Source: Enemella evansiae
GTDB taxonomy: Bacteria > Pseudomonadota > Alphaproteobacteria > Rhodobacterales > Rhodobacteraceae
Direction: 5' to 3'
DNA: 64,000 bases
Assembly: GCA_017255395.1 (NCBI GenBank)
Contig: JAFKDC010000001.1
Coordinates: 248,001-312,000 of the forward strand
A program made the position numbers and the translations under genes. Of this stretch, positions 25,564 to 33,296 are shown piece after piece. The notes below the pieces were generated by a model. The model made no database searches. It saw only the letters and a list, made by a program, of their open reading frames with translations, and was not told the origin of the DNA. Numbering within the stretch: the first letter of the stretch is position 1; every line of letters begins with the position of its first letter.

Positions 25564-26667
25564 TTACAGTGAGGCGTCCAGAGCCGCGATGATGGCATCG
25601 CCCATCTGCGAGGTCGAGACCGGGTCCTTGCCCTCTTCGCCCAGCAGGTCCGCGGTGCGGTAGCCGTCCGCCAGCACGGTCTCGATGGCCTTCTCGAGGC
25701 GCGTCGCCTCTGCGCCCTGATCGAAGGAGTAGCGCAGCGCCATGGCGAAGGACAGGACGCAGGCGATGGGGTTCGCCTTGCCCTGACCCGCGATGTCGGG
25801 CGCGGAGCCGTGCACCGGCTCGTACATGGCCTTGGGGCGGCCATTGGCCATCGGCGCACCGAGGCTGGCGGAGGGCAGCATGCCCAGCGACCCGGTCAGC
25901 ATGGCGGCGGCGTCGGACAGCAGGTCGCCGAAGAGGTTGTCGGTGACGATCACGTCGAACTGCTTGGGCCAGCGGCACAGCTGCATGGCGCCCGCGTCGG
26001 CGTACATGTGCGACAGCTCGACCTCGGGGTAGTCCTTGCCGACCTCGGTCACGACCTCGCGCCACAGCACGCCGGATTCCATGACGTTGGCCTTTTCCAT
26101 CGAGCACAGCTTCTTGTTGCGCTTCATCGCAAGCTCGAAGGCGTTCCGTGCAACCCGGTCGATTTCGGATTCGGTGTAGCGCTGGGTGTTGATGCCGACG
26201 CGCTCATTGCCCTCTTCGATGATGCCGCGCGGCTCGCCGAAGTAGATGCCCGAGGTCAGTTCGCGCACGATCATGATGTCCAGACCGGCGACGACGTCCT
26301 TCTTGAGGCTGCTGAAATCCGCCAGCGCGTCGAAGCACTGCGCCGGGCGCAGGTTGGCAAACAGGTCCATTTCCTTGCGCAGGCGCAGCAGGCCGCGCTC
26401 GGGCTTCAGGCTGAAGTCGAGCGAGTCGTACTGCGGTCCGCCGACGGCGCCCAGAAGCACCGCGTCGACCTCTTGCGCCTTGGCCATGGTGTCGTCGTGC
26501 AGGGGGGTGCCGTGCTTGTCGTAGGCGCAGCCGCCGACGAGGTCTTCGGAGACGTCGAAGGCCAGATCGCGCTTGGCGCCGAACCAGTCGATGACCTTGC
26601 GCACCTCCGCCATGACTTCGGGGCCGATCCCGTCACCGGGCAGGATAAGAAGCGAAGGGGTGGTCAT
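25564..26667 (-). CDS. leuB: 3-isopropylmalate dehydrogenase
   Basis: The 367-residue NAD-dependent enzyme oxidises 3-isopropylmalate to 2-isopropyl-3-oxosuccinate, which decarboxylates in leucine synthesis. Motifs are [36 protein letters not shown]-like substrate residues, [24 protein letters not shown], and [18 protein letters not shown]. The ATG at 26667 has AAGAGG 9 bases upstream; an alternative ATG at 26676 directly abuts that site and is too close. A strong terminator follows. It is 234 bases downstream of the exonuclease-like gene and lies in the same direction as leuC and leuD. Confidence 0.96.
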   Translation of the reverse strand: MTTPSLLILPGDGIGPEVMAEVRKVIDWFGAKRDLAFDVSEDLVGGCAYDKHGTPLHDDTMAKAQEVDAVLLGAVGGPQYDSLDFSLKPERGLLRLRKEMDLFANLRPAQCFDALADFSSLKKDVVAGLDIMIVRELTSGIYFGEPRGIIEEGNERVGINTQRYTESEIDRVARNAFELAMKRNKKLCSMEKANVMESGVLWREVVTEVGKDYPEVELSHMYADAGAMQLCRWPKQFDVIVTDNLFGDLLSDAAAMLTGSLGMLPSASLGAPMANGRPKAMYEPVHGSAPDIAGQGKANPIACVLSFAMALRYSFDQGAEATRLEKAIETVLADGYRTADLLGEEGKDPVSTSQMGDAIIAALDASL

Positions 26668-26901
26668 GCGGGTCATCCTCTTGTCGTGGGTCCGCAGTCG
26701 CGTAGCGCGGGCAGGACGGGGCGTCAAGAAAGCCGCGCCCTTTGGGGCCGCGGGGGCACCGGGATCGGCAGCCGGACGCGGGGCTGGTCAGAGTTGCGCG
26801 TCGATCCGGACCACCGGGACGGTCAGGCAGGATCGACCGGCGGCACGGGCCGCGTCCGTGGGGCCGGAACCGGGGTAGGGTACGCTGGGGACCGGGCGCG
26901 T

Positions 26902-27858
26902 TCAGGGGGGAGCGATGTCGATCCAGACAAGCCGATGCGGCCCCAGCGCCGGGTCCGGCGATGGCGGGGTGATCCCGGCACCGGCAAGCGGCAGCGCCTT
27001 GTCGGGCAGGATATAGCTGACCCGCATCGGCCCGGTGCTGTCCCATCTCACCGTATCCGCCCCGGGGTGCGGATCGCTGAGCCGGGGATGTGAAAGCACC
27101 CTGCGCGCGGCCTCGTGCCGGCCATCGCCCCGCTTGGGGTCGACGTTGAAATTCCCAAGCAGGATCACCGGCCCCTCTGGCGCGGGGCCGAGCGCGCCGT
27201 CCAGCACCCTGATCCAGAGCAGGACCTCGTCACGGTTGCGCCTGCCGTTGCGATCCTCCGGTCCGTCGAAGACCGGGGGCGTCGCGGCCAGTGTCAGCAG
27301 GGTCAGCGGGGTGCCGGGCAGTGCCACCTTCAGCTGCCAGTGCGCAGCAGAGGACAGGCGCTGCACCGCAAAGCCGGGGTCGTCGGCGGCAATCGCGCTG
27401 TCGGGGACGTCCTTCCACAGGGTCGCGCTGCGATCGGCGGCCAGCGATACCGGCCAGCGCGCCAGAACCGCCATGCCGCCCTGCCCGGAAAACCAGCCAA
27501 AGCCCTGCGCGTCACGCGGCCCGCCCAGCAGGCCGTCGCCATCCAGGTCAAGCCCCGTCGCCAGCCCGGTGTTGGGCCGCGCCGCGAACCGGTGGGGCAG
27601 GTCCAGGCCCGCTGCCTTCAACCGCCGTTGCAAGGCCCCCAGCGCCGCTGCCCCGGCGTCGTAGTCGAAATCCGTCAGCAGCAGCACGTCCGGCCCCGCC
27701 CCGAGAATGGTCGAGAGGTCGGGGCCGCCGCTTTCCAGCTCTTTCAGCAGCAGGCCCGGGCCCTTGCGGCTGAAGTCGCCGTGCCATGTGGCAAGGCGTA
27801 CCGGCTCTGCCGAGGCGGCCAGTGCAAGCACCAGAACATAGGTCAGCGCAAGGATCAG
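26902..27858 (-). CDS. Secreted endonuclease/exonuclease/phosphatase-family protein, probable CTG start
   Basis: The 318-residue product has an EEP-type nuclease/phosphatase fold: LATWHGDF near the start, DVLLLTDFDYD, LLGNFNVDPKRGDG with the catalytic Asn/Asp, and a C-terminal GPHRLVWIDI histidine. A hydrophobic stretch ILALTYVLVLALAASA fits a signal peptide, so it should be exported. The start is awkward. The only in-frame ATG (27972) would overlap the upstream gene by 118 bases, and the next GTG (27831) cuts the signal peptide. CTG at 27858 gives a CTGA overlap with the upstream stop and a complete signal peptide, so I chose it. The substrate is unknown. Confidence 0.72.
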   Translation of the reverse strand: MILALTYVLVLALAASAEPVRLATWHGDFSRKGPGLLLKELESGGPDLSTILGAGPDVLLLTDFDYDAGAAALGALQRRLKAAGLDLPHRFAARPNTGLATGLDLDGDGLLGGPRDAQGFGWFSGQGGMAVLARWPVSLAADRSATLWKDVPDSAIAADDPGFAVQRLSSAAHWQLKVALPGTPLTLLTLAATPPVFDGPEDRNGRRNRDEVLLWIRVLDGALGPAPEGPVILLGNFNVDPKRGDGRHEAARRVLSHPRLSDPHPGADTVRWDSTGPMRVSYILPDKALPLAGAGITPPSPDPALGPHRLVWIDIAPP

Positions 27859-28685
27859 GCGGGTTGCACATGGGCCTGCGCGTAGGCGCGGCGGCGCTTT
27901 TCCTCGATCAGCACGGCGATGCGCATCAGGGCGACGCCCCGCATGATCAGGCTTGCCGGTAGAAAGGCCCATGCTGCCATCGTCCAGATCAGGGTTTGCG
28001 GATCGACCGGCGACAGGGGAGTCACATAGGCCGAGGCAGCCTTCAGGGCCGCCGGGATCAGGAATGGCAGAAGAAACCCTAAGGCCACGTTAATATGGCT
28101 GCCCCGTTTGAGGCGCATCAGGATATCGCCGCCCGCGGTCGGGTCGTAGAGCGGCAGGTTCACCCAGAAATTGAAGGCGCCCCTGCGGATCGGCCAGTCC
28201 ATCAGCCGCACCAGCGCGACGAAGGCGACCAGAACGGTCAGAGAGGTCATGTAGGACAGGCCCGCAAGCGCGCGGATCAGCGCGGCCTGCCGGTCCGGCG
28301 CGTCTTCGGGCAGGACAAGCACCATCAGGCGCACCGGCGAGAAGGGAAAGTCCATCGTAGCCCCGACGTCGGCGCCGATGCCCGACAGCGTCTCTGTCAG
28401 CGGGCTGGGGTAGAACAGCCCGCGGCAGATCAGCGTCAGCATTGCCACGATGGCGAAAAGGGCGACGAAGCGGATGCGGTTGAACGGCGCGGCGTCGCGG
28501 AATTCGATCAGGGACGGGCTGTCCGAGACGTATTCCACGAAGGTCAGCATCGCCGCGGCAAGCGACAGCAGCGCGACCACCTGAGCGCTTTCGGCGCGAA
28601 CCCCGGGCAGGGCCAGCGCGGGCATCGCGATCAGCAACGCCACAAGAATTGCCCGCGCGGCGGCGGTCACCATCCGTGTGATCAC
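27855..28685 (-). CDS. Multi-TM membrane protein of unknown function
   Basis: The 276-residue protein has about six hydrophobic segments, including AILVALLIAMPALAL, AQVVALLSLAAAMLTFV, FVALFAIVAMLTLICRGL, LTVLVAFVALVRLM, INVALGFLLPFLIPAAL and LIWTMAAWAFLPASLIM. It ends with a basic tail (IEEKRRRAYAQ). I do not recognise a named family. The start is taken as GTG at 28685 with AAAGGG upstream; an ATG follows four codons later (28673). It sits between leuD and the exonuclease-like gene, overlapping the latter by 4 bases. No catalytic motif is visible. Confidence 0.75.
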   Translation of the reverse strand: MITRMVTAAARAILVALLIAMPALALPGVRAESAQVVALLSLAAAMLTFVEYVSDSPSLIEFRDAAPFNRIRFVALFAIVAMLTLICRGLFYPSPLTETLSGIGADVGATMDFPFSPVRLMVLVLPEDAPDRQAALIRALAGLSYMTSLTVLVAFVALVRLMDWPIRRGAFNFWVNLPLYDPTAGGDILMRLKRGSHINVALGFLLPFLIPAALKAASAYVTPLSPVDPQTLIWTMAAWAFLPASLIMRGVALMRIAVLIEEKRRRAYAQAHVQPA

Positions 28686-29012
28686 ATTTCTGCCCTTTCG
28701 TTCCGGACAGGCGCGATGCAAGGCCGCGCCCTTGTTCCATCCCGATTCCCGCACTTTACGGCGGGTTGCCTCAATCTTGCCCCAGTTTTGCCCCTTTTCC
28801 GATGACGCCTCAAGGCCGTTTGAGGGTCTTCGCCGCGTTTCGCGCGGTTTCCCAAGGGCGGTGGTGCCGCGTTGCATCATTCCGCGGGCCGGGTCTTGGC
28901 AGACCTTGGGAAGGCCGCAGCATCTTGTAGAGAAAGGGAAATCGCCCACAAGAAAGGGGCGCCGCTTCTGCGACGCCCCGGTCAATAGGCTCTCAAGAAT
29001 CTTGACGGCGAG
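28686..29012. other. 327-base intergenic region downstream of leuD
   Basis: Apart from the leuD terminator and the promoter side of the following membrane-protein gene I see nothing here. The open frames crossing it are upstream extensions of that gene without start signals. Confidence 0.5.
28952..28979 (-). terminator. Intrinsic terminator of leuCD
   Basis: The arms GGGGCGCCGC (28956-28965) and GCGACGCCCC (28970-28979) pair over nearly their whole length with a TTCT loop, followed on the minus strand by TTTCTT. It lies 34 bases after the leuD stop. Confidence 0.82.
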
Positions 29013-29618
29013 TCAGACCCAGGGACGGTCCTGCGCGGCCTTCGCCTCGAAGGCGTCGATGGCGGGCGCCTTCTCCATCGACAGGCCGATGTCGTCCAGA
29101 CCTTCCAGCAGGCAATGCTTCTTGAAGGGGTCGACGTCGAAGGCAAAGCTTTCGCCGTCCGAGGTCGTCACGGTCTGCGCCTCGAGATCAACGATCATCC
29201 GCGCGTTCGACCCTTTTTCGGCGTCCTTCATCAGCACATCGACCGCCTCTTGCGGCAGCACGATGGGCAGGATGCCGTTCTTGAAGCAGTTGTTGTAGAA
29301 GATATCGGCGAAGCTGGTCGAAATGACCGACTTGATGCCGAAATCCTTCAGCGCCCAGGGCGCGTGTTCGCGCGACGACCCGCAGCCGAAGTTGTCGCCC
29401 GCCACGATGATCTCGGCCGCGCGGTACTGCGGCTGGTTCAGCACGAAATCGGGGATCTCGTTGCCCTGCCGGTCATAGCGCATCTCGTCGAAGAGATTCA
29501 CGCCAAGGCCCGACCGCTTGATGGTCTTCAGAAAGACCTTGGGGATGATCATGTCGGTGTCGATGTTGACCAGCGGCATGGGCGCCGCGATCCCGGTGAG
29601 TTTCTCGAACTTTTCCAT
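29013..29618 (-). CDS. leuD: 3-isopropylmalate dehydratase small subunit
   Basis: The 201-residue small subunit of isopropylmalate isomerase joins LeuC to convert 2- to 3-isopropylmalate in leucine synthesis. Motifs are [38 protein letters not shown] and [20 protein letters not shown]. Length is normal for the bacterial form. The start at 29618 follows the leuC stop by 12 bases, so the two form one operon, and an intrinsic terminator follows. Confidence 0.97.
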   Translation of the reverse strand: MEKFEKLTGIAAPMPLVNIDTDMIIPKVFLKTIKRSGLGVNLFDEMRYDRQGNEIPDFVLNQPQYRAAEIIVAGDNFGCGSSREHAPWALKDFGIKSVISTSFADIFYNNCFKNGILPIVLPQEAVDVLMKDAEKGSNARMIVDLEAQTVTTSDGESFAFDVDPFKKHCLLEGLDDIGLSMEKAPAIDAFEAKAAQDRPWV

Positions 29619-29630
29619 TGTCGGCGGTCC

Positions 29631-31046
29631 TTATGCGGTCTCGGTCATCATCTCGCGCACGTCGGTCAGGTGACCGGTCAGCGCAGCGGCGGCGGCCATG
29701 GCAGGGGACACGAGGTGCGTGCGGCCCTTGTAGCCCTGACGGCCCTCGAAGTTGCGGTTCGAGGTCGAGGCACAGCGCTCGCCCTCGGACAGCTGGTCGG
29801 GGTTCATCGCAAGGCACATGGAACAGCCCGCAAGGCGCCATTCGAAGCCGGCCTCGCGGAAGATGTCGGCCAGGCCCTCTTCCTCTGCCTGCGCGCGGAC
29901 GAGACCAGAGCCGGGGACGACCATGGCGCGGGTCACCTTGATCTTCTTGCCTTTCACCACCTCGGCGGCGGCGCGCAGATCCTCGATCCGGCCATTGGTG
30001 CACGACCCGATGAAGACCGTGTCGATGGCCACGTCGGTCAGCTTCTGGCCCGGGGTCAGGTCCATGTAGGCCAGCGCGCGCTTCACCGCCTCGACCTTGC
30101 CGCCCTTGAAGTCCTCGGGCGAGGGCACGACGGCGGAAATCGGCAGCACGTCCTCGGGCGAGGTGCCCCAGGTGACGACCGGCTCGATCTCTTCGCCCTT
30201 GATGGTCACGACCTTGTCCCAATGGGCGTCGTCATCGGAATAAAGCGTCTTCCACCAGTTCAGGGCCGCCTCGTACTGGGCGCCCTTGGGCGCATGCGCC
30301 CGGCCCTTGACGTAGTCGTAGGTCTTCTGGTCGGGTGCGATCAGGCCGGCGCGGGCGCCGCCTTCGATGGCCATGTTGCAGACCGTCATGCGGCCTTCCA
30401 TGGACAACTCGCGGATCGCCTCGCCGCAGTATTCGATCACGTAGCCGGTGCCGCCGCCGGTGCCGGTATGGCCGATGACGGAAAGCGTGATGTCCTTGGC
30501 GGTCACACCGGGGCGCAGCTTGCCGGTGATCTCGACCTTCATGTTCTTGGACTTCTTCTGGATCAGCGTCTGGGTGGCCAGCACATGCTCGACTTCCGAG
30601 GTGCCAATGCCATGCGCCAGCGCGCCGAAGGCGCCGTGGGTCGCGGTATGGCTGTCGCCGCAGACGACGGTCATGCCGGGCAGGGTCCAGCCGTTTTCCG
30701 GGCCGACGATGTGCACGATGCCCTGACGGATGTCATCCACCGGGTAATAGTGCACGCCGAAGTCGCGGGCGTTCTTGTCCAGCGCGGCCACCTGGATGCG
30801 GCTGTCCTCGGTCATTGCCTCGGGGTTCTCGCGGCCCTCGGTGGTGGGGACGTTATGGTCCGGCACGGCGATGGTCTTTTCCGGCGCGCGCACCTTGCGG
30901 CCCGCCATGCGCAGCCCTTCGAAGGCCTGGGGGCTGGTGACCTCGTGGACGAGGTGGCGGTCGATGTACAGAAGGCAGGTGCCGTCGGTGTCTTCGTGGA
31001 CGACGTGGGCATCCCAGATCTTGTCGTAGAGCGTCTTGGGGGACAT
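29631..31046 (-). CDS. leuC: 3-isopropylmalate dehydratase large subunit
   Basis: The 471-residue aconitase-family subunit carries the [4Fe-4S] cluster. The ligand cysteines lie in [13 protein letters not shown] and [48 protein letters not shown] is present in pieces such as [13 protein letters not shown]. The N-terminus [12 protein letters not shown] and C-terminus [20 protein letters not shown] are typical. The ATG at 31046 has GGAGAGGA upstream. leuD follows after 12 bases. No leader peptide with leucine codons is evident upstream. Confidence 0.97.
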   Translation of the reverse strand: MSPKTLYDKIWDAHVVHEDTDGTCLLYIDRHLVHEVTSPQAFEGLRMAGRKVRAPEKTIAVPDHNVPTTEGRENPEAMTEDSRIQVAALDKNARDFGVHYYPVDDIRQGIVHIVGPENGWTLPGMTVVCGDSHTATHGAFGALAHGIGTSEVEHVLATQTLIQKKSKNMKVEITGKLRPGVTAKDITLSVIGHTGTGGGTGYVIEYCGEAIRELSMEGRMTVCNMAIEGGARAGLIAPDQKTYDYVKGRAHAPKGAQYEAALNWWKTLYSDDDAHWDKVVTIKGEEIEPVVTWGTSPEDVLPISAVVPSPEDFKGGKVEAVKRALAYMDLTPGQKLTDVAIDTVFIGSCTNGRIEDLRAAAEVVKGKKIKVTRAMVVPGSGLVRAQAEEEGLADIFREAGFEWRLAGCSMCLAMNPDQLSEGERCASTSNRNFEGRQGYKGRTHLVSPAMAAAAALTGHLTDVREMMTETA

Positions 31047-31871
31047 GGTCCTCTCCCGTGGTTTGGCTATTGGGTAATGGCTTTGGGGTGGGCGCCGGGG
31101 GGCGGCCCGAAAGGCATGTCAGCCGTCTAGGCGTGCCAGAACAGAGTGCTCGGCGCCGAAAAAACGTTCGCGCAGACGGGCGCGATCGCCGAGGTCGAAG
31201 ACTTGGGTCATGAAGCCGCAAATACAGGCTTTGCCCGAGTCTCGCAAGCGCCCTGGGGTGAACCTTTCCGGTCGAGGGGCGTTGGGCGACACGATCCGGG
31301 GGGCGATCATGCCGACAGCGATGAATATTGTGAGCCTTGCGATGATCCTCGCAATCGCCGGTCTGACCCTGATGGTCGTGACCGGCGTCCTGACCTGACC
31401 GCGTCGGGGCAAAGGACCTCTGGCGCCGGGTCCGGCGATGAACCGGCGGTTGGGGTATGCCGGTGCGGACGGGGCCATGGCCGGGGCCGATCATCCATGC
31501 GCTCCCCCTTGCGACCACGGGCCTTGGCCACGGGGGCGCCGCGCGGTCGGCGCCCGTACTTTTGTGCCCGGACCCGTGCACCCTGCCCCGGGACGGCACG
31601 GCCCCGGGGCAGGAGGGGCTTTCAGCCAAGACCGGTATTCACCTAGGGGGCGGTCCGGCTTCCCTATGCCAGCTCTATGCCAGCGCAGATCCTGATGCAG
31701 GCCAGTCGCGCCCGAGCTCGGCGGAGAGGTCCTTCAGCCCGCTGTCGCAGATGACGATGGCCAGGGTGTCGCCCTGCTCCGCGCCGCCCGCCCATCCGTG
31801 CCGCAGCGTTTGCGGTTTTCATCCCTGCCGCGCGGCGTCATCCTGACCGCGACCCGGATCTGGAGGACACC
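31047..31871. other. 825-base region between leuC and the thiolase gene
   Basis: This is the longest gene-poor gap in the window. Frames on both strands are open but have no family features. The only stretch with protein-like character is a possible single-helix peptide at 31309-31398. A GGAGGACACC site at its end serves the thiolase. No tRNA or repeat of the families seen elsewhere is evident. Confidence 0.4.
31309..31398 (+). CDS. Possible 29-residue single-pass membrane peptide
   Basis: The frame beginning MPTAMNIVSLAMILAIAGLT is almost wholly hydrophobic and could form one transmembrane helix. There is a GGGGGGCG run a few bases upstream but no good Shine-Dalgarno site. A second ATG lies at 31321. 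Membrane microproteins look like this, but so can chance frames, and without conservation data the call is weak. Confidence 0.25.
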   Translation: MPTAMNIVSLAMILAIAGLTLMVVTGVLT

Positions 31872-33050
31872 ATGAGCGACGATATCGTGATTCTCGGCGG
31901 CGCACGCACCGCCATCGGCACTTTCGGAGGCAGCCTTGCAGGCACGCCCCCCATCGACCTGGCCACCGTGGCGGCCAAGGCCGCGATGGAGCGGGCGGGC
32001 GTCGACCCCGCGCAGGTCGGTTCCGTGACCTTCGGCCATGTGATCAACACCGAACCGCGCGACATGTACCTCAGCCGCGTTGCCGCGATGCAGGCGGGCA
32101 TCCCGCAAGACACGCCCGCGATGAACGTCAATCGCCTCTGCGGGTCGGGCGCGCAGGCCATCGTCTCGGCGGTGCAGGGGCTGATGCTGGGCGACGCGGA
32201 TTTCGCACTCGCCGGGGGCGCCGAAAGCATGTCGCGCAGCCCGTTCATCCTGCCCGACGCCCGCTGGGGCGCCAAGATGGGCGACGTGCGCTCGCTCGAC
32301 ATGATGCTGGGCGCGCTGAACTGCCCCTTCGGCACCGGCCACATGGGCGTGACGGCGGAGAACGTCGCCGCAGAACATGACGTCACGCGCGAGCAGCAGG
32401 ACGCTTTCGCGCTGGAAAGCCAGACCCGCGCGGCCAGGGCCATCGCCGAGGGCCGGTTCAAGGAGCAGATCGTCCCGGTCGAGGTCAAGGTGAAGCGCGA
32501 GACGGTCGCCTTCGACACCGACGAGCATCCCAAGGCGACCACCGCAGAGGCGCTGGGCGGCCTGCGCACCGTCTTCAGAAAGGACGGCACGGTGACGGCG
32601 GGCAATGCCTCGGGCATCAACGACGGCGCGGCGGCCATCGTGCTGGCCCGGGCCGCGGCCGCCGAAAGGGCGGGGCTGACACCGCGCTTCCGGGTGCTCG
32701 GCTATGCCCATGCGGGCGTCCGCCCCGAGGTCATGGGCATCGGCCCGGTCCCTGCGGTGGAAAACCTGCTCGCCCGCACCGGCCTGTCGATCTCCGACTT
32801 CGACGTGATCGAATCGAACGAGGCCTTCGCCGCGCAGGCCCTCGCCGTGAACAAGGGCCTTGGCCTCGATCCGGCCAAGGTGAACCCCAACGGCGGCGCC
32901 ATCGCCCTGGGCCACCCGGTCGGTGCCACCGGCGCGATCGTCACGGTCAAGGCGATGTACGAACTCGACCGCACCGGCGGCGCACGGGCGCTGATCACCA
33001 TGTGCATCGGCGGCGGTCAGGGCATCGCTCTGGCGATAGAGCGCCTCTGA
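31872..33050 (+). CDS. Acetyl-CoA C-acyltransferase (thiolase)
   Basis: The 392-residue thiolase either condenses acetyl-CoA or acyl-CoA units, as in polyhydroxyalkanoate synthesis, or cleaves 3-ketoacyl-CoA. The nucleophilic cysteine lies in MNVNRLCGSGAQAI (about Cys90). ESNEAFAAQALAVNKGL, NPNGGAIALGHPVGATGA and the C-terminal MCIGGGQGIALAIERL complete the active site. It stands alone here, without a phaB partner. Its sequence resembles the BktB/PhaA group, but substrate length cannot be told. CTGGAGGACACC precedes the ATG. Confidence 0.93.
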   Translation: MSDDIVILGGARTAIGTFGGSLAGTPPIDLATVAAKAAMERAGVDPAQVGSVTFGHVINTEPRDMYLSRVAAMQAGIPQDTPAMNVNRLCGSGAQAIVSAVQGLMLGDADFALAGGAESMSRSPFILPDARWGAKMGDVRSLDMMLGALNCPFGTGHMGVTAENVAAEHDVTREQQDAFALESQTRAARAIAEGRFKEQIVPVEVKVKRETVAFDTDEHPKATTAEALGGLRTVFRKDGTVTAGNASGINDGAAAIVLARAAAAERAGLTPRFRVLGYAHAGVRPEVMGIGPVPAVENLLARTGLSISDFDVIESNEAFAAQALAVNKGLGLDPAKVNPNGGAIALGHPVGATGAIVTVKAMYELDRTGGARALITMCIGGGQGIALAIERL

Positions 33051-33089
33051 ACCACTCCCTTCGGGGGCCAGTCAAACCGCCGGCCCCCG

Positions 33090-33151
33090 CTTCTTCTGTC
33101 CGCAAATATCCCGGGGGTGAGGCCCGCAGGGGCCGAGGGGGCAGCGCCCCC
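33090..33151 (+). repeat. Dispersed intergenic repeat, copy B1
   Basis: This reads CTTCTTCTGTCC, then CAAATATCCCGGGGG, a GGCCCGCAGGGGCC block, then GGGGGCAGCGCCCCC. It lies just past the thiolase stop in the 246-base gap before the convergent pbpC gene. A second copy (B2) follows 79 bases later in the same direction. Confidence 0.75.
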
Positions 33152-33230
33152 ACACCGTCGCAAGCTCCGGCGGCGCATCTCGGCCCCGGGCAGCCTGCCC
33201 CCGGCGCGCCGCAGCAAGGGAACCCGCCCC

Positions 33231-33288
33231 CTTCTTTGGTCTTCCAAATACCTCTGGGGGCGCCGCAGGCGCGGGGGCAGAGCCCCCT
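33231..33288 (+). repeat. Dispersed intergenic repeat, copy B2
   Basis: This reads CTTCTTTGGTCTTCCAAATA, then CCTCTGGGGGCGCCGCAGGCG, split here as CCTCTGGGGG and CGCCGCAGGCG, then GGGGGCAGAGCCCCC. It ends 8 bases before the pbpC stop. It is closest to copy A at 3763, in opposite orientation. Confidence 0.75.
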
Positions 33289-33296
33289 CCCAGCCC

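Noticed and set aside
31119-31478. 119-codon minus-strand frame upstream of leuC
   Set aside because: No ribosome site, no recognisable domain and a composition like other antisense frames; the leuC start is clear without it.
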